A stretch of DNA of 64,000 nucleotides from positions 59,229-123,228 of the forward strand of contig JBBQLP010000001.1 in the NCBI GenBank assembly GCA_038327995.1, read 5' to 3'. Both the position numbers and the translations under genes were made by a program. The notes beneath the pieces were generated by a model. That model was not told the DNA's origin and made no database searches. It was given only the letters and a program-made list of their open reading frames with translations. Source of the DNA: CAIOYC01 sp038327995 (GTDB lineage Bacteria; Pseudomonadota; Alphaproteobacteria; Caulobacterales; Caulobacteraceae). Below, one piece after another: positions 26,093 to 34,014 of this stretch (position 1 is its first letter; each line of letters opens with the position of its first letter).

Positions 26093-26797
26093 ATGAGCAT
26101 CTGGCGCAAAATAGCAAGCTTCGTCGACACGAAGCCCCCCTTGGCCACAGAGCCGGGCGTGGATTGCGGCTGTCCCGAAACCCTGCCGGGCGCAGATCCC
26201 GCCTTCACCTCCGCCGTCACCGCCCTGGGGGCCAAGCTTTTACGCCGCGACCGGCGCGGAACCGCCGCCGCTTTCGAGAGTTTCACCGAAGTTTTCCCGC
26301 CCACTGCGTCGTCATGGTCGCAGATCAGGCGTTTCTTCGGGCTGGCGGGCAAGACCACCCTTGGCTTCGAGGGCTATGCCGAATCGCTCGCCCGTCGCTA
26401 TCGGGCCTGCCCCAAGGTGCTGGAGCGGGTGGTGGATGGCCTGTTTCAGGTCGCCAAATCTGACGGGGTGGTTACGGGCGAGGAGATGGCGCTCCTGGAG
26501 CGCGTCTCGACTGTGTTCGGTCTCTCGCCACTCAGCTTCCGCCAGTTGAAGTCCGACCACCTGGGCCTTCGCGCCGACGATCCCTACACCGTGCTGCACG
26601 TGGAGCCTGACGCCCCGGATGATGCGGTGCACGCGGCGTGGAAGGCGGCGGTAATCGAACTGCACCCCGACCGCGCCGCCGCCAATGGCCTGGAGCCCGA
26701 TGGCGTAGCCGAGGCCGAAGCGCGCACCAAGTCCCTCAACGCCGCCTTCGACGAGGTGATGCGCGAACGGGCGTCGCTCGCCAGGCAGGCAGCCTGA
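26093..26797 (+). CDS. DnaJ-like protein with TerB-type domain (DjlA-like, soluble)
   Basis: A 234-residue protein with a central TerB-like helical domain (about 80-150, with KVLERVVDGLFQVAKSDGVVTGEEMALLERV) and a C-terminal J domain (about 165-230). The J domain starts DDPYTVLHVEPDAPDDAVHAAWK and has the HPD motif in VIELHPDRAAANG. This is the DjlA arrangement, but the N-terminal membrane helix of E. coli DjlA is not evident. J domains stimulate DnaK ATPase; the client is unknown. It is divergent from the 5-oxoprolinase gene with only 36 bp between starts. ATG 26093 is preferred over an upstream start. Confidence 0.88.
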   Translation: MSIWRKIASFVDTKPPLATEPGVDCGCPETLPGADPAFTSAVTALGAKLLRRDRRGTAAAFESFTEVFPPTASSWSQIRRFFGLAGKTTLGFEGYAESLARRYRACPKVLERVVDGLFQVAKSDGVVTGEEMALLERVSTVFGLSPLSFRQLKSDHLGLRADDPYTVLHVEPDAPDDAVHAAWKAAVIELHPDRAAANGLEPDGVAEAEARTKSLNAAFDEVMRERASLARQAA

Positions 26798-26952
26798 CCA
26801 GAACTTCGCCTGGAGCGCTTTAAGTAGCCAAATCGTCAGCGACAGATTGGCGAAGGCGGTTGACGACTGCCCGATTGGCGCCAGATTAACAGTTCGTTGA
26901 TCTTGCCGGATCGCCCGGCAGCTTGCGTCTGGTCGATGCACGGAGACCCGCT

Positions 26953-27252
26953 ATGGTTCGCGTCACCTGGAATGGCCGTCGAAATCCCGCGCTGGCGGGG
27001 GTTTCCTGGCTCGTGGGCGCGGCGGTGACGTTCGCAGCAGCAGCCGTCGCCGTTGTGCTGGCAGTGGTGTTCGCGGCGACGGTGGCGCTGGCGACGATCC
27101 TAGTGGGCGGGTTGATCGCCGTGTGGGCCACGGTGTGGAAGTTGCGCCGCGCGCCGCAACTTCAGCGTGCCGCTGCGGGTCCTATCATCCTCGATGCACG
27201 CAAGGTCGGCCACTCCTGGGTCGCTTACGGCTGGGATCAGGCGCCTCACTAG
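26953..27252 (+). CDS. Small membrane protein, unknown function
   Basis: A 99-residue protein with a basic N-terminus (MVRVTWNGRRNPAL) and a long hydrophobic region (about 15-60: VGAAVTFAAAAVAVVLAVVF, then ATILVGGLIAVWATVW) that would form two transmembrane helices in a hairpin. A short cytoplasmic tail ends DARKVGHSWVAYGWDQ. I cannot name a family. The composition matches its neighbours. It lies 33 bp upstream of the AmpD-like gene on the same strand, so a peptidoglycan-related role is possible but unsupported. The 155 bp before it contain no evident gene. Confidence 0.7.
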   Translation: MVRVTWNGRRNPALAGVSWLVGAAVTFAAAAVAVVLAVVFAATVALATILVGGLIAVWATVWKLRRAPQLQRAAAGPIILDARKVGHSWVAYGWDQAPH

Positions 27253-27284
27253 GTGGTAGAGTGGGGTTAGGCTAAAGCCGGGCC

Positions 27285-28031
27285 ATGCCATCGCCTTATA
27301 TCGACGCCCCCTCTCCCAATTTCGACACACGCACCGCGCCGCCGGACATGATCGTCCTGCACTACACCGGTATGCCCTCCGGCGAGGCGGCGCTGGATCG
27401 CCTGCGCGATCCTAACGCCAAGGTCTCGGCCCACTATCTGGTGGAGGAGGACGGGCGGGTGTTTCGCCTGGTGGCCGAGGAGCGCCGCGCGTGGCACGCG
27501 GGCGTCTCGTTCTGGAAGGGCGAGCGGGACGTGAACGCGGTCTCCGTGGGTATCGAGATCGTCAATCCGGGGCACGAGTTCGGCTACCGCGCCTTTCCTG
27601 ACGCGCAGATCGAGGCGGTGATCGCTTTGGTGGGCGATATCCGCACCCGCTGGACCATCCCCGACGCACGGATCATCGGCCATTCCGACGTGGCGCCGGA
27701 TCGCAAAGAAGATCCCGGCGAATTTTTCCCCTGGAAACGGTTGCACGATGCCGGACATGGCCTGTGGGCCGAACCCGCCGCTGCGCCGGGCGAAGCACTG
27801 GGAGAGGGCGATGAGGGCGTTGGAGTTTACGCGCTACAGGCCGCGCTGGCCCGCCTCGGCTACGACAGCCCGCCGTCCGGCAAATACGACGTCGCCACCC
27901 GAACGGTCATTACCGCCTTTAAGCGCCACTGGGCCCCGCACCGGCTGGACGGCGTGGCGGACGGCGAGACGCGGGCCCGGCTGATGGCCCTGCTCAGGGC
28001 GGCGGCGGGGTATGATCTGGGGCTGGCGTGA
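27285..28031 (+). CDS. N-acetylmuramoyl-L-alanine amidase, AmpD-like with peptidoglycan-binding domain
   Basis: A 248-residue amidase_2 enzyme that cleaves the MurNAc-L-Ala bond. The zinc ligands appear at His26 (MIVLHYTGM), His133 (RIIGHSDVAPDRKEDPGEFFPW) and Asp143. VSAHYLVEEDGRVFRLV and AWHAGVSFW are typical of AmpD. A C-terminal peptidoglycan-binding domain (about 175-240, VYALQAALARLGYDSPPSGKYD) resembles that of AmiD. No signal peptide is visible, so a cytoplasmic recycling role is more likely than an outer-membrane one. Its stop codon abuts the convergent small gene (TGATCA). Confidence 0.92.
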   Translation: MPSPYIDAPSPNFDTRTAPPDMIVLHYTGMPSGEAALDRLRDPNAKVSAHYLVEEDGRVFRLVAEERRAWHAGVSFWKGERDVNAVSVGIEIVNPGHEFGYRAFPDAQIEAVIALVGDIRTRWTIPDARIIGHSDVAPDRKEDPGEFFPWKRLHDAGHGLWAEPAAAPGEALGEGDEGVGVYALQAALARLGYDSPPSGKYDVATRTVITAFKRHWAPHRLDGVADGETRARLMALLRAAAGYDLGLA

Positions 28032-28379
28032 TCAATACTGGCGAGGATTTCGCAATCCGTTTCGATATTCCGCCGTTTCTCCACCACCCAGGAAGGTGGC
28101 TTCAACACCTACTATTCGTTCTGCAGTCACCCCGTTTTGATGCATGAGTTGCACAGTGTATTTTCGATAGGGAGGACTATAGCGTCCCCCCCAATCAATC
28201 CCTGATCGCACAATAGAACTAACTTTGGTGTAGGGACCAGCCTTGCTCGTAACACCCTCATATTCCACCTTGATCTGAATGAGATCGGCCTTTGGACTTG
28301 TGACCGAAGCCCAGAGTGGTTTTCCGAAAAACAGCGCAGCGAAGGCAAGCGTCGCTAGAACGATCCACCACGAATCCAT
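28032..28379 (-). CDS. Small membrane-anchored protein, unknown function
   Basis: A 115-residue protein with one N-terminal hydrophobic helix (MDSWWIVLATLAFAALFFGK) that is a signal anchor or uncleaved signal. The remaining 90 residues look like a beta-rich domain (ADLIQIKVEYEGVTSKAGPYTKVSSIV, RKYTVQLMHQNGVTAERIVGVEATF). I do not recognise the family. The local sequence is less GC-rich than its neighbours, with more A/T-ending codons, which may mean recent acquisition or loose selection. ATG 28379 starts the hydrophobic helix. It sits between the amidase gene and the RNase P RNA gene. Confidence 0.6.
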   Translation of the reverse strand: MDSWWIVLATLAFAALFFGKPLWASVTSPKADLIQIKVEYEGVTSKAGPYTKVSSIVRSGIDWGGRYSPPYRKYTVQLMHQNGVTAERIVGVEATFLGGGETAEYRNGLRNPRQY

Positions 28380-28483
28380 TTTACCTCTCCGGTTCACATC
28401 TTGAACCCGCATACTCGATTTTGCTCAGACGCCGGTGATAGTTCGGGTTGACGTTGACCCTTCACCATAGCACTGAGTCGCTC

Positions 28484-28873
28484 GGGCCAGACGGTCGGGC
28501 GGTCGCGGCGCGCGCAAGCGGGTCGAGGAAAGTCCGGGCTCCACGGTGATATGGCGGCGGGTAATGCCCGCCGGGGGCGACCCCAGGGATAGCGCCACAG
28601 AAAGCAAACCGCCTCTCGTTTCGGCGAAGGGTAAGGGTGAAAGGGTGGGGTAAGAGCCCACCGCGGACCGGGCGACCGGGACGGCATGGCAAGCCCCGCC
28701 AGGAGCAAGACCGAATAGGGACGACGCGCCGGAGGTTCGCCTTTGGTAGGACCATCGCCGGTCCGAGCCGTCCGGGTTGGTCGCGAGAACCGCCCAGCAA
28801 TGGGCGGTCCAGAGGAATGGCCGTCTCGTGCTTTCGAGCATAGACAGAACCCGGCTTACAGACCGTCTGGCCC
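28484..28873 (+). ncRNA. rnpB: RNase P RNA (type A)
   Basis: The catalytic RNA that matures tRNA 5' ends, about 390 nt. The P1 helix is formed by exact complements at 28484-28496 and 28861-28873. Conserved core elements are GAGGAAAGTCCGGGCTCC at 28525-28542, ACAGAAAGCAAACCGCC around 28598-28614, and the 3' core ACAGAACCCGGCTTACAG near 28844-28861. The order and spacing fit alphaproteobacterial type A RNase P RNA. Open reading frames that cross this stretch are not genes. A TTGACG at 28448 may belong to its promoter, but no clear -10 was found. Confidence 0.96.
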
Positions 28874-28886
28874 ATCTCGCGCGGTG

Positions 28887-30113
28887 CTACTTCCCCGAAC
28901 CGCGTGTCGGGATCAGCACATCCCTCACGATGGGCACGGCGTCATTCGTCGGGGAGATCAGAATCTGGAACACCATGTTGGTGCCGTTCTGGAAGCCCAC
29001 GTCCACCGCCGCCAGATAATACTCCCACGCCCGGCAGAACCGCTCGTCCGAGAGGGTCAGGATGGCGTCCCGGTTGGCGGCGAACTTCTTGCGCCAGGCG
29101 ACCAGTGTGTAATGGTAGTGCAGCCGCAGCACCTCCATGTCCGCCACCGTTAGGCCCGTCCGCTCCGTCGCGGCGAACACCTCCGACAGCGACGGCACAT
29201 AGGCGCCGGGGAAGATGTATTTGCGGATGAAAGGCCCGGTGGTGCTGGGCGGTGCGCTCCGTCCGATGCAGTGGATCATGGCCCAGCCGTCCGGCTTCAG
29301 AAGGTCGCGTACCCTGGCGAAATATTCGTCGAAATAGCCGATGCCCACGTGCTCCATCATGCCGACGGAGACGATGCGGTCGAACTGGCCGGTCAGGTTG
29401 CGATAATCCATCTCCACGAAGTCCACGAGGGCCGTGACCCCCGCCGCCTCCGCCCTTTCGCGCGCAGTTGCGAGCTGGGAGGGGGAGACGTTGACGGCGG
29501 TGACGTGGGCGCCGGTGTATTTGGCGATGTGGATGGCCATGGAGCCCCAGCCCGAGCCGATCTCCGCCACCGTCATGCCGGGCTTGAGGCCGAGCTTGGC
29601 GGTAATCCGCTCCAGCTTGTTGAACTGGGCCTGTTCGATGCTCTCGCGTTCGGGATCGAAGAAAAAGGCGCAGGAGTAGTTCAGTCCTTCATCAAGGAAG
29701 AGCCGGTAGATTTCGGTTGATACGTCGTAGTGATGCTGGGCGTTCTTCGCCGCCACACCCACCGGATTGGCCTGATGCCAGCGGCGCATACCGCGCCAGA
29801 GGCTGCGCAGCGCCCGCTGCGAGGGGTGCGTCGCCAGTCCCGTCCGGTTCAGCGAGAACAGATACATGAAATCGCCGACGTCCGACCCTTCCTCGAAGGT
29901 CAACGTTCCGTCCATGTAGGCCTCCCCGGCGTAGAGCTCCGGGTTCAGGGCTATCCTGTTGTAGAGCGCATTGTCGTGGATGCGCATGGTCACTGTCGGG
30001 CCGGGGCCCTTCCCGCCGAAGGTATGCGCCGCGCCCTCGGCGTCGATCAGGCGCAGGGTCCCGTTGCGGATGAACTTGGTCAGGAGGTTGGAGAGCAGGC
30101 GCATCCGAGGCAT
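28887..30113 (-). CDS. cfa: Cyclopropane-fatty-acyl-phospholipid synthase
   Basis: A 408-residue enzyme that adds a methylene bridge from SAM to unsaturated acyl chains of membrane lipids. It has an N-terminal lipid-binding domain (about 1-110, with ELYAGEAYMDGTLTFEEG) and a C-terminal SAM methyltransferase domain. HHYDVSTEIYRLFLDEGLNYSCAFF, VAEIGSGWGSMAIHIAK, VNVSPSQLATARERA and VSVGMMEHVG are characteristic, and FIRKYIFPGAYVPSL follows. ATG at 30113 or 30104 could be the start. It ends 13 bp from the 3' end of the convergent RNase P RNA gene. Confidence 0.95.
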   Translation of the reverse strand: MPRMRLLSNLLTKFIRNGTLRLIDAEGAAHTFGGKGPGPTVTMRIHDNALYNRIALNPELYAGEAYMDGTLTFEEGSDVGDFMYLFSLNRTGLATHPSQRALRSLWRGMRRWHQANPVGVAAKNAQHHYDVSTEIYRLFLDEGLNYSCAFFFDPERESIEQAQFNKLERITAKLGLKPGMTVAEIGSGWGSMAIHIAKYTGAHVTAVNVSPSQLATARERAEAAGVTALVDFVEMDYRNLTGQFDRIVSVGMMEHVGIGYFDEYFARVRDLLKPDGWAMIHCIGRSAPPSTTGPFIRKYIFPGAYVPSLSEVFAATERTGLTVADMEVLRLHYHYTLVAWRKKFAANRDAILTLSDERFCRAWEYYLAAVDVGFQNGTNMVFQILISPTNDAVPIVRDVLIPTRGSGK

Positions 30114-30445
30114 CCGTTAGAAGGTTTGATGCGTCGTCGCTTCTCAGCGGCGGCGCTGCCGCTTCTTACCACTACGCCGGGCGGTGTCGCGCCGTTTCGG
30201 ATCGCCAGAGTCTCGGGAAGTGTTTGTGGGACCGTGGCGCGGCCTACAAGGGCGAGAGTGCAGTTCAGTTCCGTGTATGTTCTGTTTACAGCCTGTTAAT
30301 CGTTTGCGGTCCTCTTGCGACACTTTCAAAATCCCAACGAAAACAACTTTCGGTGTCATTGTATCCCAATTGATCCCATGTTAACCCAGATCACGCGGAC
30401 GGCGTAGATCGCGTCCTTTCGCGCCGGCGGGCTGGCCGGGAGGGG
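30114..30445. other. Noncoding region between cfa and mraZ (dcw promoter region)
   Basis: 332 bp without a supported gene, separating the divergent cfa and mraZ genes. Its right half is more AT-rich than the surroundings and carries the three TGGGN boxes described separately. A single GANTC site (GAGTC) is at 30208-30212, and an additional TCCCA lies at 30332. No convincing -35/-10 pair could be read by eye. Confidence 0.7.
30364..30388 (-). promoter_or_regulatory. MraZ operator: three TGGGN boxes with 10-bp period
   Basis: Read on the minus strand, TGGGT, TGGGA and TGGGA start every 10 bp (plus-strand TCCCA 30364-30368, TCCCA 30374-30378, ACCCA 30384-30388), with 5-bp spacers. This matches the known MraZ binding pattern of TGGGN repeats with 5-bp spacers in front of dcw operons. 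The mraZ start codon is 58 bp downstream, so autoregulation is expected. Confidence 0.82.
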
Positions 30446-30925
30446 ATGACAAACGTGTTTCTCTCCACCTTCGAGAAACAACTGGACGCCAAGCGGCGCA
30501 TTGTCGTGCCAGCCGAGTTTCGCGCGGTGGTCTCCGGCCCCTTCGACGGGGTGGTCTGTTTCCCCTCCATCGAAGCCGATTGCCTGGAAGGCGGCGGACA
30601 AGCCCTGTTTGATCGCTACGAGGCGCTGATCGGGGAATTGCCCTTCGGCGATCCCGTGCGCTCCGCCATCGAGTTCAGCGTGCGCGGCGGGCTTTGCCGC
30701 ATGGCCTTCGACACGGCGGGCCGCATCACCCTTCCCGAAGCTCTCTGCGAGCAGTTTGGGTTGAGCGATTGGGTAGTGGTGGTCGGGCTTGGCGAGCGGT
30801 TCCAGATCTGGGAGCGGGAGACCTTCCGCACGCACCGCGAGGCGCAGCGACTGGCTGCGCGGGGCGGTCTGGCTGAGCTTCGCCTGCAACAGCGGACTCA
30901 TGTTGTGGCGGTGAAAAACACATGA
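30446..30925 (+). CDS. mraZ: Transcriptional regulator MraZ
   Basis: A 159-residue DNA-binding protein with two SpoVT/AbrB-like repeats: DAKRRIVVPAEFRAVV near residue 12 and DTAGRITLPEALCEQFGL near 90. It forms rings that bind TGGGN repeats and represses the dcw operon in E. coli. The matching operator lies just upstream. A strong ribosome-binding site (GGAGGGG) precedes the ATG with little space. Its stop overlaps the rsmH start (ATGA). The length is slightly above the usual 145-155 residues. Confidence 0.95.
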   Translation: MTNVFLSTFEKQLDAKRRIVVPAEFRAVVSGPFDGVVCFPSIEADCLEGGGQALFDRYEALIGELPFGDPVRSAIEFSVRGGLCRMAFDTAGRITLPEALCEQFGLSDWVVVVGLGERFQIWERETFRTHREAQRLAARGGLAELRLQQRTHVVAVKNT

Positions 30926-31875
30926 GCGGCGCGCCTCACGTTTCCGTATTGCTGGACGAGGTGGTCGAGGCCATGACACCCGCACCCGGCAAGGTGCTGA
31001 TCGACGCCACCTTTGGCGCAGGAGGATATACCCGCGCGCTGCTAGAACGAGGGGCCAGCGTCGTCGCCTTCGACCGCGATCCTTCCGCCCGCCGGTTCGC
31101 AGAGCCGTTGCAAGGCGAGTTCCCTGACCGACTTAGCTTGTTCACCCGCCGTTTCTCCGAACTGGAAGCAGGGTTGGCTGAAAGCAGACGCGCGTCCTGC
31201 GACGGCGTTGTGTTCGATCTCGGCGTCTCGTCGATGCAGCTCGACGAGGCGGACCGGGGCTTTTCCTTCATGCGCGACGGCCCGTTGGATATGCGCATGG
31301 GGGCCGAGGGACCGAGCGCGGCGGACATCGTCAACACCACAGAGCCCACCGAACTCGCCCGCATCTTCTGGCTCTATGGCGACGAGCGGAAATCGCGCCA
31401 CATCACCAATGTGCTGGTGCGCCGCCGGGAGGAGACCTCGTTCACCCGAACCCTGGATCTGGCGGAGGTGGTGGAGAAGGCGCTGGGCGGACGCCGAGGC
31501 GCCCCGACCCACCCCGCCACCCGCGTTTTTCAGGCCCTTCGCATCGCCGTGAATGAGGAATTGGCCGAGCTTGAAGCGGGGCTAGAAGCCTCCGAGCGTG
31601 TACTGGCTGTGGGCGGCAGGCTGGTGGTCGTCACCTTCCATTCGCTCGAGGACCGGATCGTGAAGAACTTCTTCATCGAACGGGCCGGGCGCAGACCCAC
31701 CGGATCACGTCATCGCCCACCCGCCGAGGCGGGGCCCGCACCGACCTTCGAATTGATGTTCAACGGGGTGCGCGCGCCGCAGCAGGCGGAGCTCTCAACC
31801 AACGCCCGGTCCCGCTCCGCCAAACTCAGGGCGGGTATTCGCACCGATGCGCCTGCATGGAGGCTGGCCGCATGA
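30922..31875 (+). CDS. rsmH: 16S rRNA (cytosine1402-N4)-methyltransferase
   Basis: A 317-residue SAM-dependent enzyme, formerly MraW, that methylates C1402 of 16S rRNA. Seen: HVSVLLDEVVEAM at the N-terminus, the SAM motif LIDATFGAGGYTRALLE, FDLGVSSMQLDEADRGFSF, and the C-terminal VVTFHSLEDRIVKNFF. It is the standard second gene of the dcw cluster. Both ends overlap neighbours by 4 bp (ATGA), so mraZ, rsmH and ftsL are likely translationally coupled. Confidence 0.97.
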   Translation: MSGAPHVSVLLDEVVEAMTPAPGKVLIDATFGAGGYTRALLERGASVVAFDRDPSARRFAEPLQGEFPDRLSLFTRRFSELEAGLAESRRASCDGVVFDLGVSSMQLDEADRGFSFMRDGPLDMRMGAEGPSAADIVNTTEPTELARIFWLYGDERKSRHITNVLVRRREETSFTRTLDLAEVVEKALGGRRGAPTHPATRVFQALRIAVNEELAELEAGLEASERVLAVGGRLVVVTFHSLEDRIVKNFFIERAGRRPTGSRHRPPAEAGPAPTFELMFNGVRAPQQAELSTNARSRSAKLRAGIRTDAPAWRLAA

Positions 31876-32255
31876 TCGCTCGTATCAAGGCTCTGTTCGC
31901 CCGGCGGGTTCGGGGCTTCCGCGTAGTAGAGGTCGCCGCCGCTGTTTGTCTTACGGTGCTGGTGTTGGGCGTCTATTGGTCCAAGGCCGGGGCGGGGGCG
32001 GAGGGCGCTAAGATCGCCGCCACCACCCGCCTGATCGACGAGGAGGCCCGCAAGGTGCGGCTGCTCAGAGCCGAACTCGCTTATCTTGAGCAGCCCCAGC
32101 GGCTGGAGCGACTTTCGGAACAATATGATCGCCTGGCCCCCGTCGTCGCCAAGCGCGAAGTGACGCCCGAGGCGCTCACTGATCTGGCGCGCAAACCCAC
32201 GCCGGTCCCGAAGACGCCGACGGCTCCTCTGCTTCCACCGGGCGAACCGCAATGA
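31872..32255 (+). CDS. ftsL: Cell division protein FtsL
   Basis: A 127-residue bitopic protein identified by position and topology as much as by sequence. It has a basic cytoplasmic tail (MIARIKALFARRVRGFR), one transmembrane helix (about 18-38), a periplasmic coiled-coil region (LIDEEARKVRLLRAELAYLEQPQRLE) and a proline-rich C-terminus. FtsL works with FtsB and FtsQ to activate FtsWI at the septum. It overlaps rsmH and ftsI by 4 bp each. The Pro-rich tail (TPVPKTPTAPLLPPG) is longer than in E. coli FtsL. Confidence 0.9.
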   Translation: MIARIKALFARRVRGFRVVEVAAAVCLTVLVLGVYWSKAGAGAEGAKIAATTRLIDEEARKVRLLRAELAYLEQPQRLERLSEQYDRLAPVVAKREVTPEALTDLARKPTPVPKTPTAPLLPPGEPQ

Positions 32256-34012
32256 GCCCCACCGACCTTTCCAATCCTTACCGCGCGCCGCCTACCGCCA
32301 AACAGTTCTGGCGCTGGGCGGTCGAGGGCGTCTGGCGGGTCGAGCACGCCTTCGAGCGCTCCAAGGCCGAGGGCAAGGCGGTGGACGACGCGCGCCTGCG
32401 AATCTTTCTGGTGCTGTCCCTGTTCGCGCTTGCCTTTATCGCCCTCTCGCTTGAAGCGGGACGCGCGGCGCTGTTCTCCCGGGCGGGCGGCGGCGGGCTT
32501 TCCATCGCGATCCCGGCCCAGACCCGGGCCGACCTTGTGGACCGCAACGGGATGCTGCTGGCGACTGACCTAATCCACTACGGTCTCTACCTCGACCCGC
32601 GCGATGTTTCGCCGGGACGCGAGCGCGAGACCCGCCGCGATCTTCTCCAGGCCATGCCCTCCATTTCCGCCGCGCGCATCGATGAGGCTTTCCGCACCGG
32701 TCGCCGTGTGCGCCTGTTGGGCGGGCTGACGCCGCAGGAGCGGGATCTGGTACATGACCTCGGTCGCCCCGGGATCGAGTTTCAGGATGAAGCGCGCCGG
32801 GTCTATCCCCTTCGCACCTCAGCCTCCCAGCTTATAGGCTTTGCAGACCAGGGCGGCCGCGGCGTTACGGGCGCGGAGAAGGCGCTGGACGCGGACATTC
32901 GCGAGGCGGCCAGCGCCAACAGCGGCCCGGTGCCGCTCGCCATCGACCTGCGGGTGCAGGCGGCGTTGCAGGACGAGCTTCAGAAGGCTTCCGCCAAGTT
33001 CCAGACCGTTGGCGCGATGGGCATGGTGGTAGATATCCACACCGGCGAAATCCTTGGAATGGCCAGCCTGCCCGACTACGATCCAAATGATCCCGGCCGC
33101 TCGCCGGTAGCCAACCAGAACAACCAGCTATCCACCTCGACCTTCGAGCTGGGCTCGGTGTTCAAGGCTTTCACTGTAGCGGCGGGTCTCGACTCCGGTG
33201 TGGTCAATCTCGACACCCAGTTCGACGTGCACGCCCCGTTGCAGCTTGGCGGGAACCGACCTATCCACGACTTCGACAAGGGCGACACGAGCCTCGCCCT
33301 CTGGCAGGTCTTCACCCACTCCTCCAACATCGGCGCGGCCAAGCTCAGCGCCATGGCGGGCACGGACCGGATGGCGAAGTATTTCAAAAGCTTTGGCCTG
33401 TTCAACGCCCCGCCGACCGAACTGGCCGGAAGCGCCCGGCCGATCCTGCCCAAGCTCGACGAAACCTCCACCGCCTATATGGCCTTCGGACAAGGAATTT
33501 CGGTCAGCCCGCTGGCGCTGGCCACGGGATACACCGCGCTGATGAATGGCGGGGTCTATATTCCCCTCACCATTCGGAAGGCCCCGGAGGGCTATCAGCC
33601 CAAGGGACGGCGAGTGATCTCGGAGCGTACGTCCGCCACCATGCTCCAGCTCATGCGCATGAACGCCAGCACCGATCCCAAGGGTTCGGGGCACAAGGCG
33701 GATGCTTTAGGTCTGCGCGTGGGCGGCAAGACCGGATCGGCGCAAAAGCCGGAACATGGGCATTACGGGGCTAACAACGTGTCTTCTTTCGTCGCTGTAT
33801 TTCCCACCGACGGGCCTATCTCCGCCAAGCGCTATCTGGTGCTGATCACGCTGGACTCGCCGCATAAGACGCCTGACAGCGCGGGCTTCATCACTGCGGG
33901 CTGGAACGCGGCTCCGACCGCGGGCGCGGTAATTGATCGCATCGCGTCGTTTGTCGGTGTCCAGCGGGTGATCTCGCCCGGCGTCGTTTCCCCGCCGGGA
34001 GCTCCGCACTGA
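32252..34012 (+). CDS. ftsI: Septal peptidoglycan transpeptidase FtsI (PBP3)
   Basis: A 586-residue class B penicillin-binding protein that crosslinks septal peptidoglycan. It has a cytoplasmic N-terminus of about 45 residues, one transmembrane helix (about 48-70), the PBP dimer domain starting at DLVDRNGMLLATD, and the transpeptidase domain. Active-site motifs are SVFK with Ser302 and Lys305, SSN in FTHSSNIGAAK, and KTG in RVGGKTGSAQK. It overlaps ftsL by 4 bp and is followed within 2 bp by murE. FtsW, its partner polymerase, is encoded 5.5 kb downstream. Confidence 0.97.
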   Translation: MSPTDLSNPYRAPPTAKQFWRWAVEGVWRVEHAFERSKAEGKAVDDARLRIFLVLSLFALAFIALSLEAGRAALFSRAGGGGLSIAIPAQTRADLVDRNGMLLATDLIHYGLYLDPRDVSPGRERETRRDLLQAMPSISAARIDEAFRTGRRVRLLGGLTPQERDLVHDLGRPGIEFQDEARRVYPLRTSASQLIGFADQGGRGVTGAEKALDADIREAASANSGPVPLAIDLRVQAALQDELQKASAKFQTVGAMGMVVDIHTGEILGMASLPDYDPNDPGRSPVANQNNQLSTSTFELGSVFKAFTVAAGLDSGVVNLDTQFDVHAPLQLGGNRPIHDFDKGDTSLALWQVFTHSSNIGAAKLSAMAGTDRMAKYFKSFGLFNAPPTELAGSARPILPKLDETSTAYMAFGQGISVSPLALATGYTALMNGGVYIPLTIRKAPEGYQPKGRRVISERTSATMLQLMRMNASTDPKGSGHKADALGLRVGGKTGSAQKPEHGHYGANNVSSFVAVFPTDGPISAKRYLVLITLDSPHKTPDSAGFITAGWNAAPTAGAVIDRIASFVGVQRVISPGVVSPPGAPH

Positions 34013-34014
34013 GC

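Noticed and set aside
28425..28875. Several overlapping open frames on both strands
   Set aside because: The region is the RNase P RNA gene; its conserved core and P1 pairing explain the sequence.
30114..30360. Short open frames in the cfa-mraZ gap (around 30144-30384)
   Set aside because: No ribosome-binding site, no similarity, and the sequence overlaps the regulatory region of mraZ.
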